46,985 nt of DNA. It comes from Candidatus Methanoperedens sp. Its GTDB lineage: Archaea; Halobacteriota; Methanosarcinia; Methanosarcinales; Methanoperedenaceae. Every line of letters starts with the position of its first letter. Position 1 is the first letter of the stretch. Shown here in pieces: positions 15,039 to 23,934 of the stretch. The translations under genes and the position numbers were made by a program. The DNA lies in NCBI GenBank assembly GCA_012026795.1, contig VEPM01000034.1, forward strand, positions 1 through 46,985, in the 5' to 3' direction. The notes beneath the pieces are model-generated. The model saw only the letters and a list, made by a program, of their open reading frames with translations. It did not search any database and was not told the DNA's origin.

Positions 15039-16418
15039 ATGACCAACATTAAATCCATAATACTTGCAGGAGGTTCGGGCACACGCCTGTGGCCTTTGAG
15101 CAGGGAGCAATATCCCAAGCAATTCTTAAAACTTGAAAATACATCGCTATTCCAGAAAACTTTGTTGCGATGCCTTAAGTTATCTGATCCTTCCGAGATA
15201 TTCGTTGTTACAAATCAAAACCAGAAATTTTTTGTTTCAGGACAAATGGAAGAACTCAGGATTGAAGTACCAACGAAAAACATACTGATCGAACCACAGG
15301 GAAAGAATACACTTCCCGCAATATGTTTAGGTATGAATGAAATAAAAAAGCAGTATGGTAAGTGTGCTGTGGGCGTTTTTCCCTCTGACCATTTACTTGA
15401 CATGGCAGCTATTGATAAAATAAAAAGCGCAGAAAAATTATGTTCTAAATATCTCGTGACTTTCGGGATCACGCCTTCTTCTCCTCATACGGACTACGGT
15501 TACATAAAACCCGGGAAAAATTTTGAAAACGGTTCCAAAGTCCTTGAATTCAGGGAAAAACCCGGATTAGAGGCTGCAAAAAAATACATACAGGAAAAAT
15601 GTCTCTGGAACAGCGGCATGTTCATGTTCGGAACCGGAGTCTTTTTCAAGGAACTTAAAATACATGCGCCGGACATTATATCAGCCTTCACGGATGGAAA
15701 GAATATCGAGCAAATTTACAGTGAACTTCCATCCATTTCGATTGACTACGGCATAATGGAAAAATCAGATAAAGTGGCTGTTGTAAGGCTTGAATCCAAA
15801 TGGAGCGACCTTGGTGATTTTGATTCGATATTCCAGGAAACGGACAAGAATGAATTAGGAAATGCGGTTTATAATTGTGATGATATGTCTTTGAATTCCA
15901 GGGGAAATCTCATATATTCCAGAAAGGATAAGATCGTATCACTCATAGATGTAAATGATATGGTTGTGGTGGATACGCCTGATGCCCTTCTTGTTTCTCC
16001 CAGGAAATCATGCCAGAAAGTCAAGAATATCGTGACATCGCTTAAAAACCAGAATAATGATAAAGCATTATTCCACCTGACGGTGTACAGGCCGTGGGGC
16101 TCATATACGATACTGGAAGAGTCAGAAAGACATAAGATCAAGAATATTATAGTAACACCTGGTAAAAAACTCAGTCTTCAGCTTCATAATCACCGGAGCG
16201 AACACTGGGTAGTTGTCACAGGAATGGCATGGATCCGGGTTGATGACAGGGAATTTTATTTACGCAACGGAGAAAGCACTTTCATAAAAGCAGGAATCAA
16301 GCATAGATTATCAAATCCCGGAACAATACCGCTTGAAATTATCGAAGTCCAGCTTGGTGATTATGTAGGAGAGGATGATATTGAAAGATTTGAGGATGAT
16401 TTCGGAAGGATTAAATAA
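15039..16418 (+). CDS. manC: Bifunctional mannose-1-phosphate guanylyltransferase / mannose-6-phosphate isomerase
   Basis: 459 aa, the usual length of the two-domain ManC/AlgA type. The N-terminal nucleotidyltransferase has GGSGTRLWPLSREQYPKQF (11-29) and the EFREKP substrate loop (~170). The C-terminal cupin isomerase has RPWGSY (~350) and the metal-binding stretch LQLHNHRSEHW (~380). Together the domains turn fructose-6-phosphate-derived mannose-6-phosphate and mannose-1-phosphate into GDP-mannose. It sits at the edge of the glycan locus and is a likely source of mannosyl donor for it. It converges with the sulfur-relay operon, 20 bp apart. Confidence 0.93.
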   Translation: MTNIKSIILAGGSGTRLWPLSREQYPKQFLKLENTSLFQKTLLRCLKLSDPSEIFVVTNQNQKFFVSGQMEELRIEVPTKNILIEPQGKNTLPAICLGMNEIKKQYGKCAVGVFPSDHLLDMAAIDKIKSAEKLCSKYLVTFGITPSSPHTDYGYIKPGKNFENGSKVLEFREKPGLEAAKKYIQEKCLWNSGMFMFGTGVFFKELKIHAPDIISAFTDGKNIEQIYSELPSISIDYGIMEKSDKVAVVRLESKWSDLGDFDSIFQETDKNELGNAVYNCDDMSLNSRGNLIYSRKDKIVSLIDVNDMVVVDTPDALLVSPRKSCQKVKNIVTSLKNQNNDKALFHLTVYRPWGSYTILEESERHKIKNIIVTPGKKLSLQLHNHRSEHWVVVTGMAWIRVDDREFYLRNGESTFIKAGIKHRLSNPGTIPLEIIEVQLGDYVGEDDIERFEDDFGRIK

Positions 16419-16438
16419 ATACTACCCTATTAATATTA

Positions 16439-16684
16439 CTACCACGACACTATTCTATCATACTCAAACAGCATCCGGGCTATCCTCTTAAAATCCACAC
16501 ATTCATGCTTCGTGATCCCTCTTGCCCGGGCATCTGCTGCACAGGCATATACTCGAAGACCGGGATTCGTGTAAACAGCATCATGTAAGAGAAGAATTGC
16601 CACCTCATGCTCCTTACCCTGTGATTTAGCTATCTCAAACGGGGTAGCATCGTTGGGGTTCCTGATAATATGTAGTATCTTCAT
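16439..16684 (-). CDS. DsrH/TusB-like sulfur relay subunit
   Basis: 81 aa. It begins MKILHIIRNPNDATPFEIAK, close to the DsrH/TusB start, and keeps the YACAADARARGI segment, where TusB proteins have DL-ARG. Cysteines are at 48 and 62. In bacteria DsrH joins DsrE and DsrF in a hexamer that passes persulfide sulfur. Last gene of the five-gene operon, starting 2 bp after dsrF. Whether C48 takes part in sulfur transfer is not known. Confidence 0.75.
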   Translation of the reverse strand: MKILHIIRNPNDATPFEIAKSQGKEHEVAILLLHDAVYTNPGLRVYACAADARARGITKHECVDFKRIARMLFEYDRIVSW

Positions 16685-16686
16685 AA

Positions 16687-17031
16687 CTAGAATGGAATAA
16701 CAATATCTGATTCGTTAATTGTTCGGATTATCTCTTCACGTTCAACACATGTTATATTTTCAAGAATCTCCTGAATCCCTCTTTTTTCCATTGAAGGTTT
16801 ATCTGCAAGCATCCTGCATTTAAGCATGGAAAGCGCCCCAAACTCTTTTACAGGAGGAGGAATGTTGATAAATTCGGGTTTTGTGGGGGTTGCTGTATAA
16901 ATCCCGTCATCTATGAATATAACTGTGACCTTATCCTCCCGGAGTGTCAATCCCACGCTCATGCGCAGGGCTTCGGCATTCCTGCGTGTGTTAAATGGAA
17001 GGTTTCTTACAATTACAGCGATTTTTTTCAT
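16687..17031 (-). CDS. DsrF/TusC-like sulfur relay subunit
   Basis: 114 aa. DsrE/F superfamily fold: a first strand MKKIAVIVRNLPFNTRRNAE, then VTVIFIDDGIYTAT, matching the F/TusC pattern in which the second strand ends in a D-G-V/I-Y motif. Cysteines are at 72 and 95. It lies between the DsrE and DsrH genes, in the same order-neighbourhood as bacterial dsrEFH/tusDCB. Role in the complex is inferred from family and neighbours. Confidence 0.78.
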   Translation of the reverse strand: MKKIAVIVRNLPFNTRRNAEALRMSVGLTLREDKVTVIFIDDGIYTATPTKPEFINIPPPVKEFGALSMLKCRMLADKPSMEKRGIQEILENITCVEREEIIRTINESDIVIPF

Positions 17032-17034
17032 AAT

Positions 17035-17337
17035 TTACCCGAACGATATGAACCTGTCAACATCACTTGCAATACAGGCATGGTCATACTGGCTTCCGAA
17101 TAATATGCCATCCACTTTAGCGACTTTTCTTTGTTCTGCATTAAATGCGCAGATTGCTATTTCAATGCCCCTGTCGACCAGTCCTGCAAATTCTTTTTTA
17201 TTCACATTATAAACGCCATCATACATCAGGAAAATAGATACATCTATACCATGCTCCCTAGCAGCTTTGCTTATTTCAATAACAGTGTTGGTATTCTCAT
17301 TCTCAGGGCTTGTGGTCAGGAGTATCCCCAGTTTCAT
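17035..17337 (-). CDS. DsrE/TusD-like sulfur carrier subunit
   Basis: 100 aa. It begins MKLGILLTTSPENENTNTVI and has FLMYDGVYNV followed by a helix and the active-site type segment GIEIAICAFNAEQR, with C63 at the position of the persulfide-carrying cysteine of TusD/DsrE. A second cysteine is C88. Its ATG overlaps the TusA stop codon (ATGA), a sign of tight coupling. It would accept sulfur from TusA. Function is inferred from the family. Confidence 0.8.
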   Translation of the reverse strand: MKLGILLTTSPENENTNTVIEISKAAREHGIDVSIFLMYDGVYNVNKKEFAGLVDRGIEIAICAFNAEQRKVAKVDGILFGSQYDHACIASDVDRFISFG

Positions 17338-17558
17338 AATTTTTTTATCCTTACTTTCCAGAGGTGATCGCCTGTTTTCTCAATACCCATTATTTTATGG
17401 CCTTCATTTTTCAGGCTTCGCGGGACATTCTCAACTGCCGGTGCATGGTCAAAATATACGACCAGTTCCTCGCCGCTTTCTACTTCTTCAAGTTTCAGTT
17501 TTGTTTTTACAAAGGTGTAAGGGCAAACCTCACCTTTAAGATCAAGTTCAGTTGTCAT
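17334..17558 (-). CDS. tusA: TusA-family sulfur carrier protein
   Basis: 74 aa. It begins MTTELDLKGEVCPYTFVKTK, the TusA/SirA hallmark, with the sulfur-carrying cysteine at residue 12 in a C-P-Y-T variant of the usual C-P-x-P. GGTGA before the ATG at 17558 overlaps the stop codon of the upstream E1-like gene. TusA proteins carry persulfide sulfur to tRNA thiolation, molybdenum cofactor or sulfur oxidation enzymes. Here it stands between an E1-like enzyme and a DsrE gene, so it is probably the hub of the relay. Confidence 0.88.
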   Translation of the reverse strand: MTTELDLKGEVCPYTFVKTKLKLEEVESGEELVVYFDHAPAVENVPRSLKNEGHKIMGIEKTGDHLWKVRIKKL

Positions 17559-17563
17559 ATTAT

Positions 17564-18373
17564 TCACCATATTCTGCATGAATCCCCATATATCTCTTCC
17601 TGTATTGAGGTTATCTTTGGCACTTCACCGCAAATCGGGCAATTCTTGTTCCATCTCATCTTGATCTCATCGAAAGTCATGTTCAGCGCATCATAATAAA
17701 CGAGACGCCCCACAAGCAGTTCGCCAATTCCAAGAAGATATTTCACGACCTCAGTTGCCTGCATTACACCGATTATTCCTGGCAGGACGCCAAGTACGCC
17801 TGCTTCCTGGCAGCTTGGCACCATCCCGGGGGGAGGGGCATGTTCAAAGAGGCATCTGTAGCATGGTCCCTTATGAGGAATAATGGTTGTGACCTGTCCC
17901 TCGAACCTGTATATACTGCCGTGAGAAAGAGGTTTATTTGTTATAACACATGCATCGTTAACGAGGTACCTTGTCGCAAAATTATCAGAGCCGTCAACTA
18001 TCATGTCATATTCTTTAAAAATATCGATAACATTATTGGCATTCAGCCGCTCAATATAGGTTTTCACTTCAATATCCGGATTGAGATTGTTTATGAACTG
18101 TTTTGCGGACTCAGCTTTGGGCTTTCCCACATTGCCTCCATGTATAACCTGTCTCTGGAGATTGCTCAGATCCACAGTGTCATCATCGATAATACCAAGA
18201 GTCCCGATGCCTGCTGCTGCAAGATATTCAATTATTGGTGCGCCAAGACCCCCTGCGCCTATGCATAATACCTTCGATGAAAGCAGTTTTTTTTGTCCTT
18301 TCCCACCTACTTCAGGTAATATGATATGGCGCGAGTATCTTCTTATTTGTTCTTCATTAAATCCGCCTAACAT
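17564..18373 (-). CDS. E1-like adenylyltransferase (ThiF/MoeB/HesA family)
   Basis: 269 aa. The nucleotide-binding loop GAGGLG (39-44), the arginine finger-type RRYSRHIILPEVG near the start, and DGSDNFATRYLVNDAC (127-142) are standard. Zinc-binding pairs C171-C174 and C245-C248 and the cysteine C188 in PSCQEAGVLG are present. These enzymes adenylate the C-terminal glycine of ubiquitin-like sulfur carriers (ThiS, MoaD, SAMP). No rhodanese domain is fused, and no ubiquitin-like gene is in this operon. GGTGAT precedes ATG at 18373. First gene of the operon with tusA and dsrE-F-H. Confidence 0.9.
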   Translation of the reverse strand: MLGGFNEEQIRRYSRHIILPEVGGKGQKKLLSSKVLCIGAGGLGAPIIEYLAAAGIGTLGIIDDDTVDLSNLQRQVIHGGNVGKPKAESAKQFINNLNPDIEVKTYIERLNANNVIDIFKEYDMIVDGSDNFATRYLVNDACVITNKPLSHGSIYRFEGQVTTIIPHKGPCYRCLFEHAPPPGMVPSCQEAGVLGVLPGIIGVMQATEVVKYLLGIGELLVGRLVYYDALNMTFDEIKMRWNKNCPICGEVPKITSIQEEIYGDSCRIW

Positions 18374-18497
18374 TGTTTTATCACCACATTATTACTGTGA
18401 GTTCTATTTACGCCTATGAAGTATTACTGGCATAAATAATTTTTGGTAAATCGCATGTATAGAATATCAAACAAAAAGATATTTCATCTCTGAAGAT

Positions 18498-19643
18498 ATG
18501 CTGGGTATGATGAGCCCACCCCTTGTATCGATTATAATCCCATGTATGAACGAGGAAAAGACCATAGGAGTGTGCATAAAGAAAGCATGGTTAGCATTGA
18601 AAAAAGAGGGTTGGGACGGGGAAATAATTATCCCGGATAATTCCAAAGATAATTCCAGGGATATAGCAAGAAAGCTTGGAGCAAAGATCGTAATACCGAA
18701 CAATAAAGGATATGGAAATGCTTTCCTTGAAGGGTTCTGGCATGCAAAAGGAAAATACATCGTGCTTGCGGATGCAGATGACACCTATGACCTTTCTGAA
18801 CTGGCAAAGTTCCTGAAACCTTTAATGTCAAATGATGCGGATTTTGTAATGGGCACAAGATTTAAAGGCCAGATCAAAAAAGGTTCTATGCCATGGCTTC
18901 ACAGATACATTGGAAATCCAGTATTAACAGGCATTCTTAATGAACTTTTTAAAACAAATCTCAGCGATTCCCATTGCGGCATGAGGTCAATAAAAAGAGA
19001 AGCGTATGATCTGCTTGATCTTAAAAGTGAAGGGATGGAATTTGCAAGTGAAATGATAATAGAAGCTGCCAGGAAAAAGTTACGAATAACCGAGGTACCT
19101 ATTACATATTATCCGAGGCTGACACCCTCCAAACTCCACTCATGGGGAGACGGATGGCGCCATTTAAGGTTCATGATGCTTTACAATCCTACGCCATTTT
19201 TTTCGATCCCGGGTTTCTTGATATTGATCCTTGGAATATTTATGACAGTGACCCTATCAATTCGCGGGAATGTTGAAACAACAAGCCTGCATTCTTTTAT
19301 ACTTGGTTCGATGCTGCTACTCATCGGTACCCAGATGATAGCCACCGGTGGCTACATGAAAGTTTATGGGATTGTTCATAACAGGATCGACAAAACCGGA
19401 TTGACCGCTAAAATACTGGATTACCATTCCCTGGAATTAGGACTATTATTTGGAATTGTATTATTTTTTGCAGGCCTTGTCCAGGGTTCGGGTGTGGTCT
19501 TGAAATGGATAGGATCGGGATATGGTTCACTTTCAGAAGTTGGGACTGCAGTGACATCAATGACAATGGCAGCGCTTGGGATCCAGGTCATATTTTCGGC
19601 ACTAATTATAAGTATATTTATTCTTGAAGATAAGGAAAAATAG
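18498..19643 (+). CDS. GT2 polyprenyl-phosphate-sugar synthase-like membrane protein
   Basis: 381 aa. The N-terminal GT-A domain (VSIIIPCMNEEKTIG, then LADADDTYD with D92-x-D94) resembles dolichol-phosphate mannose/glucose synthases, and SHCGMRSI is a typical later motif. Four hydrophobic segments occupy residues about 215-380. Such enzymes make lipid-linked sugars at the inner membrane face for later transfer outside. It opens the glycan locus, divergent from the sulfur-relay operon. The donor sugar cannot be told from sequence. An in-frame second ATG lies 9 bp downstream. Confidence 0.85.
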   Translation: MLGMMSPPLVSIIIPCMNEEKTIGVCIKKAWLALKKEGWDGEIIIPDNSKDNSRDIARKLGAKIVIPNNKGYGNAFLEGFWHAKGKYIVLADADDTYDLSELAKFLKPLMSNDADFVMGTRFKGQIKKGSMPWLHRYIGNPVLTGILNELFKTNLSDSHCGMRSIKREAYDLLDLKSEGMEFASEMIIEAARKKLRITEVPITYYPRLTPSKLHSWGDGWRHLRFMMLYNPTPFFSIPGFLILILGIFMTVTLSIRGNVETTSLHSFILGSMLLLIGTQMIATGGYMKVYGIVHNRIDKTGLTAKILDYHSLELGLLFGIVLFFAGLVQGSGVVLKWIGSGYGSLSEVGTAVTSMTMAALGIQVIFSALIISIFILEDKEK

Positions 19644-19651
19644 TATAATTT

Positions 19652-20548
19652 ATGGAAAATATAAAATTATCAGTTGTCATACTTACAAAAAACAATGGTA
19701 CAACGATCGGAAAAGTCCTGCAACAGGTTCAGGCGCAACAAATCCGTAATGATTATGAGATTATTGTGGTTGATTCGGGGTCAAGCGATGATACGATACG
19801 GAAGGTATCCGGATTTAATGTAAGATTTTATACCATACCACCTGGTGAATTCGGACATGGCAGGACCCGGAACCTTGCATCCGGATATGCTACAGGAGAT
19901 TATATTGTGTATCTTTCTGCGGATGCGATACCTGCAAATGAGAATTGGCTTAAAAATCTCGTAGATAGGCTTGCCATTGAAAATGTTGCAGCGACCTTTG
20001 GAAGACAGATCCCTTATGAAAATACACCACTTATGGAACGATTTTTCATTCAGAGGAATTATCCGCCTATTTTAAATGAACCATACTCGGTAAAAGATTT
20101 CAACATGAATGCATTTTTCTCAAATGTAAATTCCGCGATCAAGCGCTCAGTATGGAAAAATACAAAATTTAACGAGGAACTCATCATTAGCGAAGATCAT
20201 GACTGGGCCAGAAAAGCAAACGAACTTGGATACAAAATAGAGTATGTCCCGGATGCAGCTGTGTTCCATTCTCATAATTACGGCTTAAAACAGGTATTTA
20301 AAAGATATTTTGATTCAGGGGTATCATTTTCCCAGATGTATATGAAACCGGCAGTTCTGAGTAATGGAATCAAATATTTTATAGCTGAAATAATATATGT
20401 GGGACGGGAAAATTTCATCAAAATCCCGTATGCAATATGCTACGACATCTTTAAATTCACCGGATTTTTTTTTGGGTTGCATCATAAATGGATACCCGGA
20501 TCAATTAAGAGGCATTTGAGCATGCATGCATATTACTGGAAAAAATAA
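19652..20548 (+). CDS. GT2 glycosyltransferase, rhamnosyltransferase-like
   Basis: 298 aa. GT-A fold with LSVVILTKNNGTTIGKVL at the start, IIVVDSGSSDDT, the FGHGRTRNL segment common in rhamnosyl- and related transferases, a LSADAIP metal-site stretch, and SEDHDWARKA as the catalytic-base region. The C terminus (KRYFDSGVSFSQMYM) is typical of rhamnosyltransferase-like proteins. It lies 8 bp after the polyprenyl-type enzyme, same transcript. A nearby full dTDP-rhamnose pathway makes rhamnose a reasonable donor, but this is inference. Confidence 0.82.
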   Translation: MENIKLSVVILTKNNGTTIGKVLQQVQAQQIRNDYEIIVVDSGSSDDTIRKVSGFNVRFYTIPPGEFGHGRTRNLASGYATGDYIVYLSADAIPANENWLKNLVDRLAIENVAATFGRQIPYENTPLMERFFIQRNYPPILNEPYSVKDFNMNAFFSNVNSAIKRSVWKNTKFNEELIISEDHDWARKANELGYKIEYVPDAAVFHSHNYGLKQVFKRYFDSGVSFSQMYMKPAVLSNGIKYFIAEIIYVGRENFIKIPYAICYDIFKFTGFFFGLHHKWIPGSIKRHLSMHAYYWKK

Positions 20549-20556
20549 ATAAAATA

Positions 20557-21585
20557 TCATATTCTCTCATGGCTTTTTATTATCCATCGATTGAGCCTGG
20601 AGAAATCCGCACCTTTTGATCGTAATTTCATTCGCTGGTTCAACATATGGGGAAGTTTTTCATATGCTGACAATTTTGCGCGTAATACAGCAAATAAAAC
20701 CGATCTGAAACTGTAATTTAAAACCGGTTCTTCCTTTTCGGGAGTAATTCCAAAGAATGTTTTTATGAATAACATTATATATCTAAAATAATGGATGTTC
20801 GTGAACGGGAGTTGAACAATAAGTACCTGAACAGGAAAATATTTCCACATATTCCAGAGCTTGTTCCTTTCGATAAAAAATATTTTGAACGGTGATGAAC
20901 TTTTGGCTGTTGCAGAATGCATATGATATACAATAGCATCAGGCGCGAAAATGCATTTCCAGCCAAAAAGATGCATCCTGAAAGATAGATCCACATCCTC
21001 AAAATATGCAAAATACTCTTTATCAAAGAGACCTATTTCATCAAGCATTTCCCTGCGATATATGGCCGCTCCTGCGCAGGAACCGAAGATTTCCTCCATT
21101 TTATCATACTGTCCTGTATCTTTTTCTTCTCTCCCCCTGTCGTATGCATTTCCGTTCTGGTAAATAACGATGCCTGCCGAATCAATTATGTTCCGGTCAT
21201 AGTACCGCATCATCTTGGATGCGCAACACCCGATACCGGGATCGGATTCTATAACCCTCACAAGATTATTTACCCAGTTTTCATCTGCCTGGGCATCATT
21301 GTTTATGGTGGCTATGAATTCCCCCTTTGAAATCCTGATGCCGCTGTTCACGCCTTCCGCAAAGCCAAGATTAGTAGTATGTCCTGAAATAACGATACCT
21401 GGAAATTTATTTCTTACAAAATCAATTGAACCATCAGAAGAACCATTATCTACAAATATGATCTCGATATTTTTGTAGGTTTGTCTTACCAGTGATGAAA
21501 GGCATGTCTCAAGGTACTGTTTTCCATTCCAGTTGAGAACGATTATGGAAACAGTTCCGGTGACAGTTCGTTTGAGGAGCATCAA
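20557..21585 (-). CDS. GT2 glycosyltransferase, WbbL-like
   Basis: 342 aa. It begins with VSIIVLNWNGKQYLETCLSS, then IIFVDNGSSDGS, INNDAQADENW (metal-binding region) and YFAYFEDVDLSFRM (catalytic base region), the pattern of rhamnosyltransferases of the WbbL type. The C-terminal third is helical and basic. It is on the minus strand, convergent with the previous gene (8 bp apart). Start could be either of the first two ATG codons. Product linkage is unknown. Confidence 0.85.
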   Translation of the reverse strand: MMLLKRTVTGTVSIIVLNWNGKQYLETCLSSLVRQTYKNIEIIFVDNGSSDGSIDFVRNKFPGIVISGHTTNLGFAEGVNSGIRISKGEFIATINNDAQADENWVNNLVRVIESDPGIGCCASKMMRYYDRNIIDSAGIVIYQNGNAYDRGREEKDTGQYDKMEEIFGSCAGAAIYRREMLDEIGLFDKEYFAYFEDVDLSFRMHLFGWKCIFAPDAIVYHMHSATAKSSSPFKIFFIERNKLWNMWKYFPVQVLIVQLPFTNIHYFRYIMLFIKTFFGITPEKEEPVLNYSFRSVLFAVLRAKLSAYEKLPHMLNQRMKLRSKGADFSRLNRWIIKSHERI

Positions 21586-21696
21586 AGCATATAATGGAAA
21601 AACTAATATAATAGTATAAGCCTTTTATTGTTCCAGCAAAACTATTTAATGAATACAAATAAAACAGTTATATCTGGATAGGATAATATAGCAAAT

Positions 21697-22170
21697 ATGA
21701 AAAATATTGACGGCGTAGTCATAAAAAACCTGAAAGTCGTTCCTGATGAGCGGGGCTGGCTTATGGAAATCCTGCGATGCGATGATAAGATATTTACCAA
21801 ATTCGGGCAGGTTTATATTACAACTGCTTATCCCGGAGTCGTAAAAGGCTGGCATTATCACAAGAAGCAGACTGATAATTTCACATGTGTACATGGCATG
21901 ATGAAAGTCGTCCTGTATGATGGTAGGGAAGAGTCACCAACTTATAAGAATTTGATGGAATTGTTCGCGGGTGAAAAAAACCCGATACTGATCAGTGTTC
22001 CTCCTGGTGTATATCACGGGTTCAAAGCCGTAGGTACGGAGACGGCATATTTCCTGAGTATTCCCACCCTGCCTTATAATTATGAAGAACCTGATGAATA
22101 CAGATTGTCTCCGGATTCTAAGGAAATACCATACGATTGGGGACTTGCACCCGGATTAAAGCACGGTTGA
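21697..22170 (+). CDS. rfbC: dTDP-4-dehydrorhamnose 3,5-epimerase-like cupin
   Basis: 157 aa, shorter than classical RmlC (about 180-190). Cupin with the KGWHYHKKQTDNF stretch, whose first histidine matches the catalytic RGLHxQ site of RmlC, and HGMMKVVLYDGREES and VPPGVYHGFKAV as in the family. It epimerises dTDP-4-keto-6-deoxyglucose at C3 and C5. First gene of a tight four-gene operon with the other dTDP-rhamnose enzymes, which supports the assignment despite the short length. Confidence 0.85.
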   Translation: MKNIDGVVIKNLKVVPDERGWLMEILRCDDKIFTKFGQVYITTAYPGVVKGWHYHKKQTDNFTCVHGMMKVVLYDGREESPTYKNLMELFAGEKNPILISVPPGVYHGFKAVGTETAYFLSIPTLPYNYEEPDEYRLSPDSKEIPYDWGLAPGLKHG

Positions 22171-22183
22171 ATTGGTGAAAAAA

Positions 22184-23140
22184 TTGAAATTACTTATAAC
22201 AGGCGGTCTTGGTTTTATCGGAAGCAACTTTATCCGGCACATGCTTGTAAAATATCCCGGTTACGAGATTATAAATCTTGATAAGCAAACGTATGCAGGA
22301 AATCCTGATAATCTCAAAGATATTGAAAAAAACCCGAACTATACGTTCATCCGCGGTGATATCTGCGATTCAAAAGTAGTGAATAAGCTCATGGAAAAAG
22401 TTGACCATGTAGTACATTTCGCTGCTGAGAGCCATGTTGACCGCTCGATCGAAGATGCATCAGTTTTTGTTAAAACCAATGTCCTTGGCACATTTACGCT
22501 TCTTGATGCCGCATTAAGACACAATATACGGAAATTTATTCATATCTCTACTGACGAGGTATACGGAAGCATAATCCGCGGATCGTTTGTGGAAACTGAC
22601 ATCCTGACTCCTTCAAGTCCTTATTCTTCAAGTAAGGCAGGTTCTGATCTTTTAGCCCGATCTTACTTTATCACTCATAAGCTGCCTGTGGTCATTACCA
22701 GGTGCACCAACAATTTCGGACCATACCAGTATCCTGAGAAGCTTATACCCCTGTTTATAACGAATTTGCTTGAAAACCAAAAAGTTCCGGTCTATGGGAC
22801 AGGAAAAAACGTGCGCGACTGGATATATGTTCTTGATCACTGCAAGGCAGTTGATTTTATACTTCACAAAGGCAGTATAGGGGAGATATACAATATTGGC
22901 GGCGGGGCCGAAAAAACAAATATTGAGATCACAACAAAGATTCTCAAGATGCTAAAAGCTGATGAATCCATGATCGAATATGTTAAAGACCGGCCCGGAC
23001 ATGACCTTCGGTATTCGCTTGATTGTTCAAAACTTACGTTGCTCGGATGGGAGCCTGAGCATGACTTTGATGACGCCCTGGAGCATACTGTAAAATGGTA
23101 CATCGAAAATCGCTGGTGGTGGGAAAAATTAAAACGATGA
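22184..23140 (+). CDS. rfbB: dTDP-glucose 4,6-dehydratase
   Basis: 318 aa, short-chain dehydrogenase fold. The NAD site is GGLGFIG (7-13), and the catalytic residues appear as T123-D124-E125 in STDEVYG and Y147-x3-K151 in YSSSK. NFGPYQYPEKLIPLFI and RDWIYVLDHC are classic RmlB signatures. I use the TTG at 22184 because GGTGA (22174-22178) sits 5 bp upstream and the product then begins (M)KLLITGGLGFIGSNF, as in relatives. GTG 22175 and TTG 22172 are alternatives. It makes dTDP-4-keto-6-deoxyglucose. Confidence 0.94.
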   Translation: MKLLITGGLGFIGSNFIRHMLVKYPGYEIINLDKQTYAGNPDNLKDIEKNPNYTFIRGDICDSKVVNKLMEKVDHVVHFAAESHVDRSIEDASVFVKTNVLGTFTLLDAALRHNIRKFIHISTDEVYGSIIRGSFVETDILTPSSPYSSSKAGSDLLARSYFITHKLPVVITRCTNNFGPYQYPEKLIPLFITNLLENQKVPVYGTGKNVRDWIYVLDHCKAVDFILHKGSIGEIYNIGGGAEKTNIEITTKILKMLKADESMIEYVKDRPGHDLRYSLDCSKLTLLGWEPEHDFDDALEHTVKWYIENRWWWEKLKR

Positions 23141-23934
23141 TCTTTGGCGCTGGCGGGATGCTTGGTATGGAACTGTGCCAGGTATTTCCTGACGCTGTGA
23201 AACTCAAGCATAGCGATATTGATATACGTGATAAAGATATGGTCATTGAATCCATCTCAAGGACTGAACCTGATGTTGTTATCAATGCTGCCGCATATAC
23301 TGCCGTGGATGACTGCGAAGATAATCAGGACCTGGCTTTTGAGGTAAATGGCAAAGCTCCGGGATATATAGCGCAGGGTTGCTCTATCACTGGTGCAAGA
23401 CTCATTCATTACAGTACGGATTATATATTTGACGGCTCTAAAAAGCAGTATATAGAAACCGATGCATCCAATCCGATCAACGTCTATGGTCATTCCAAGC
23501 TTATGGGTGAAAAAAATATAATTGAAAAAACGGATGATTTCAGGATCATAAGGACATCGTGGCTTTTCGGGCTACATGGTAAGAATTTTGTTGATACTAT
23601 GCTAAAACTGTCCGGACAGGTGGATACAGTAAAAGTAGTAAATGACCAGTTCGGTAAACCAACGTATGCGGCTGACCTTGCCAGGAAAACCGAAGAGATC
23701 ATCGGACATCCGCCCGGAATTTACCATATAACAAACGAAGGCGTGTGTTCCTGGTATGAATTCGCATCTGCGATAATAACAAATGTCAAGCCGTGCAGCA
23801 GCAATGAATTCCCGCGTAAGGCCAGGCGTCCGCAATATTCGGTCCTTGTGAACACAAAAACAACTCCGATGCGCCACTGGAGAGATGCGCTTGCTGATTA
23901 TTTAAATAAGCGAAAAAATTTTGAGGTAACATGA
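23137..23934 (+). CDS. rfbD: dTDP-4-dehydrorhamnose reductase
   Basis: 265 aa. NADPH site GAGGMLG (4-10), NAAAYTAVDDCE (50-61), YSTDYIFDG (92-100) and the catalytic pair Y117-x3-K121 in VYGHSKLMGE define RmlD. It reduces the 4-keto group to give dTDP-L-rhamnose. The ATG at 23137 overlaps the rfbB stop codon as ATGA, so I prefer it over longer starts inside rfbB. It in turn overlaps rfbA in the same way. Confidence 0.93.
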   Translation: MIFGAGGMLGMELCQVFPDAVKLKHSDIDIRDKDMVIESISRTEPDVVINAAAYTAVDDCEDNQDLAFEVNGKAPGYIAQGCSITGARLIHYSTDYIFDGSKKQYIETDASNPINVYGHSKLMGEKNIIEKTDDFRIIRTSWLFGLHGKNFVDTMLKLSGQVDTVKVVNDQFGKPTYAADLARKTEEIIGHPPGIYHITNEGVCSWYEFASAIITNVKPCSSNEFPRKARRPQYSVLVNTKTTPMRHWRDALADYLNKRKNFEVT

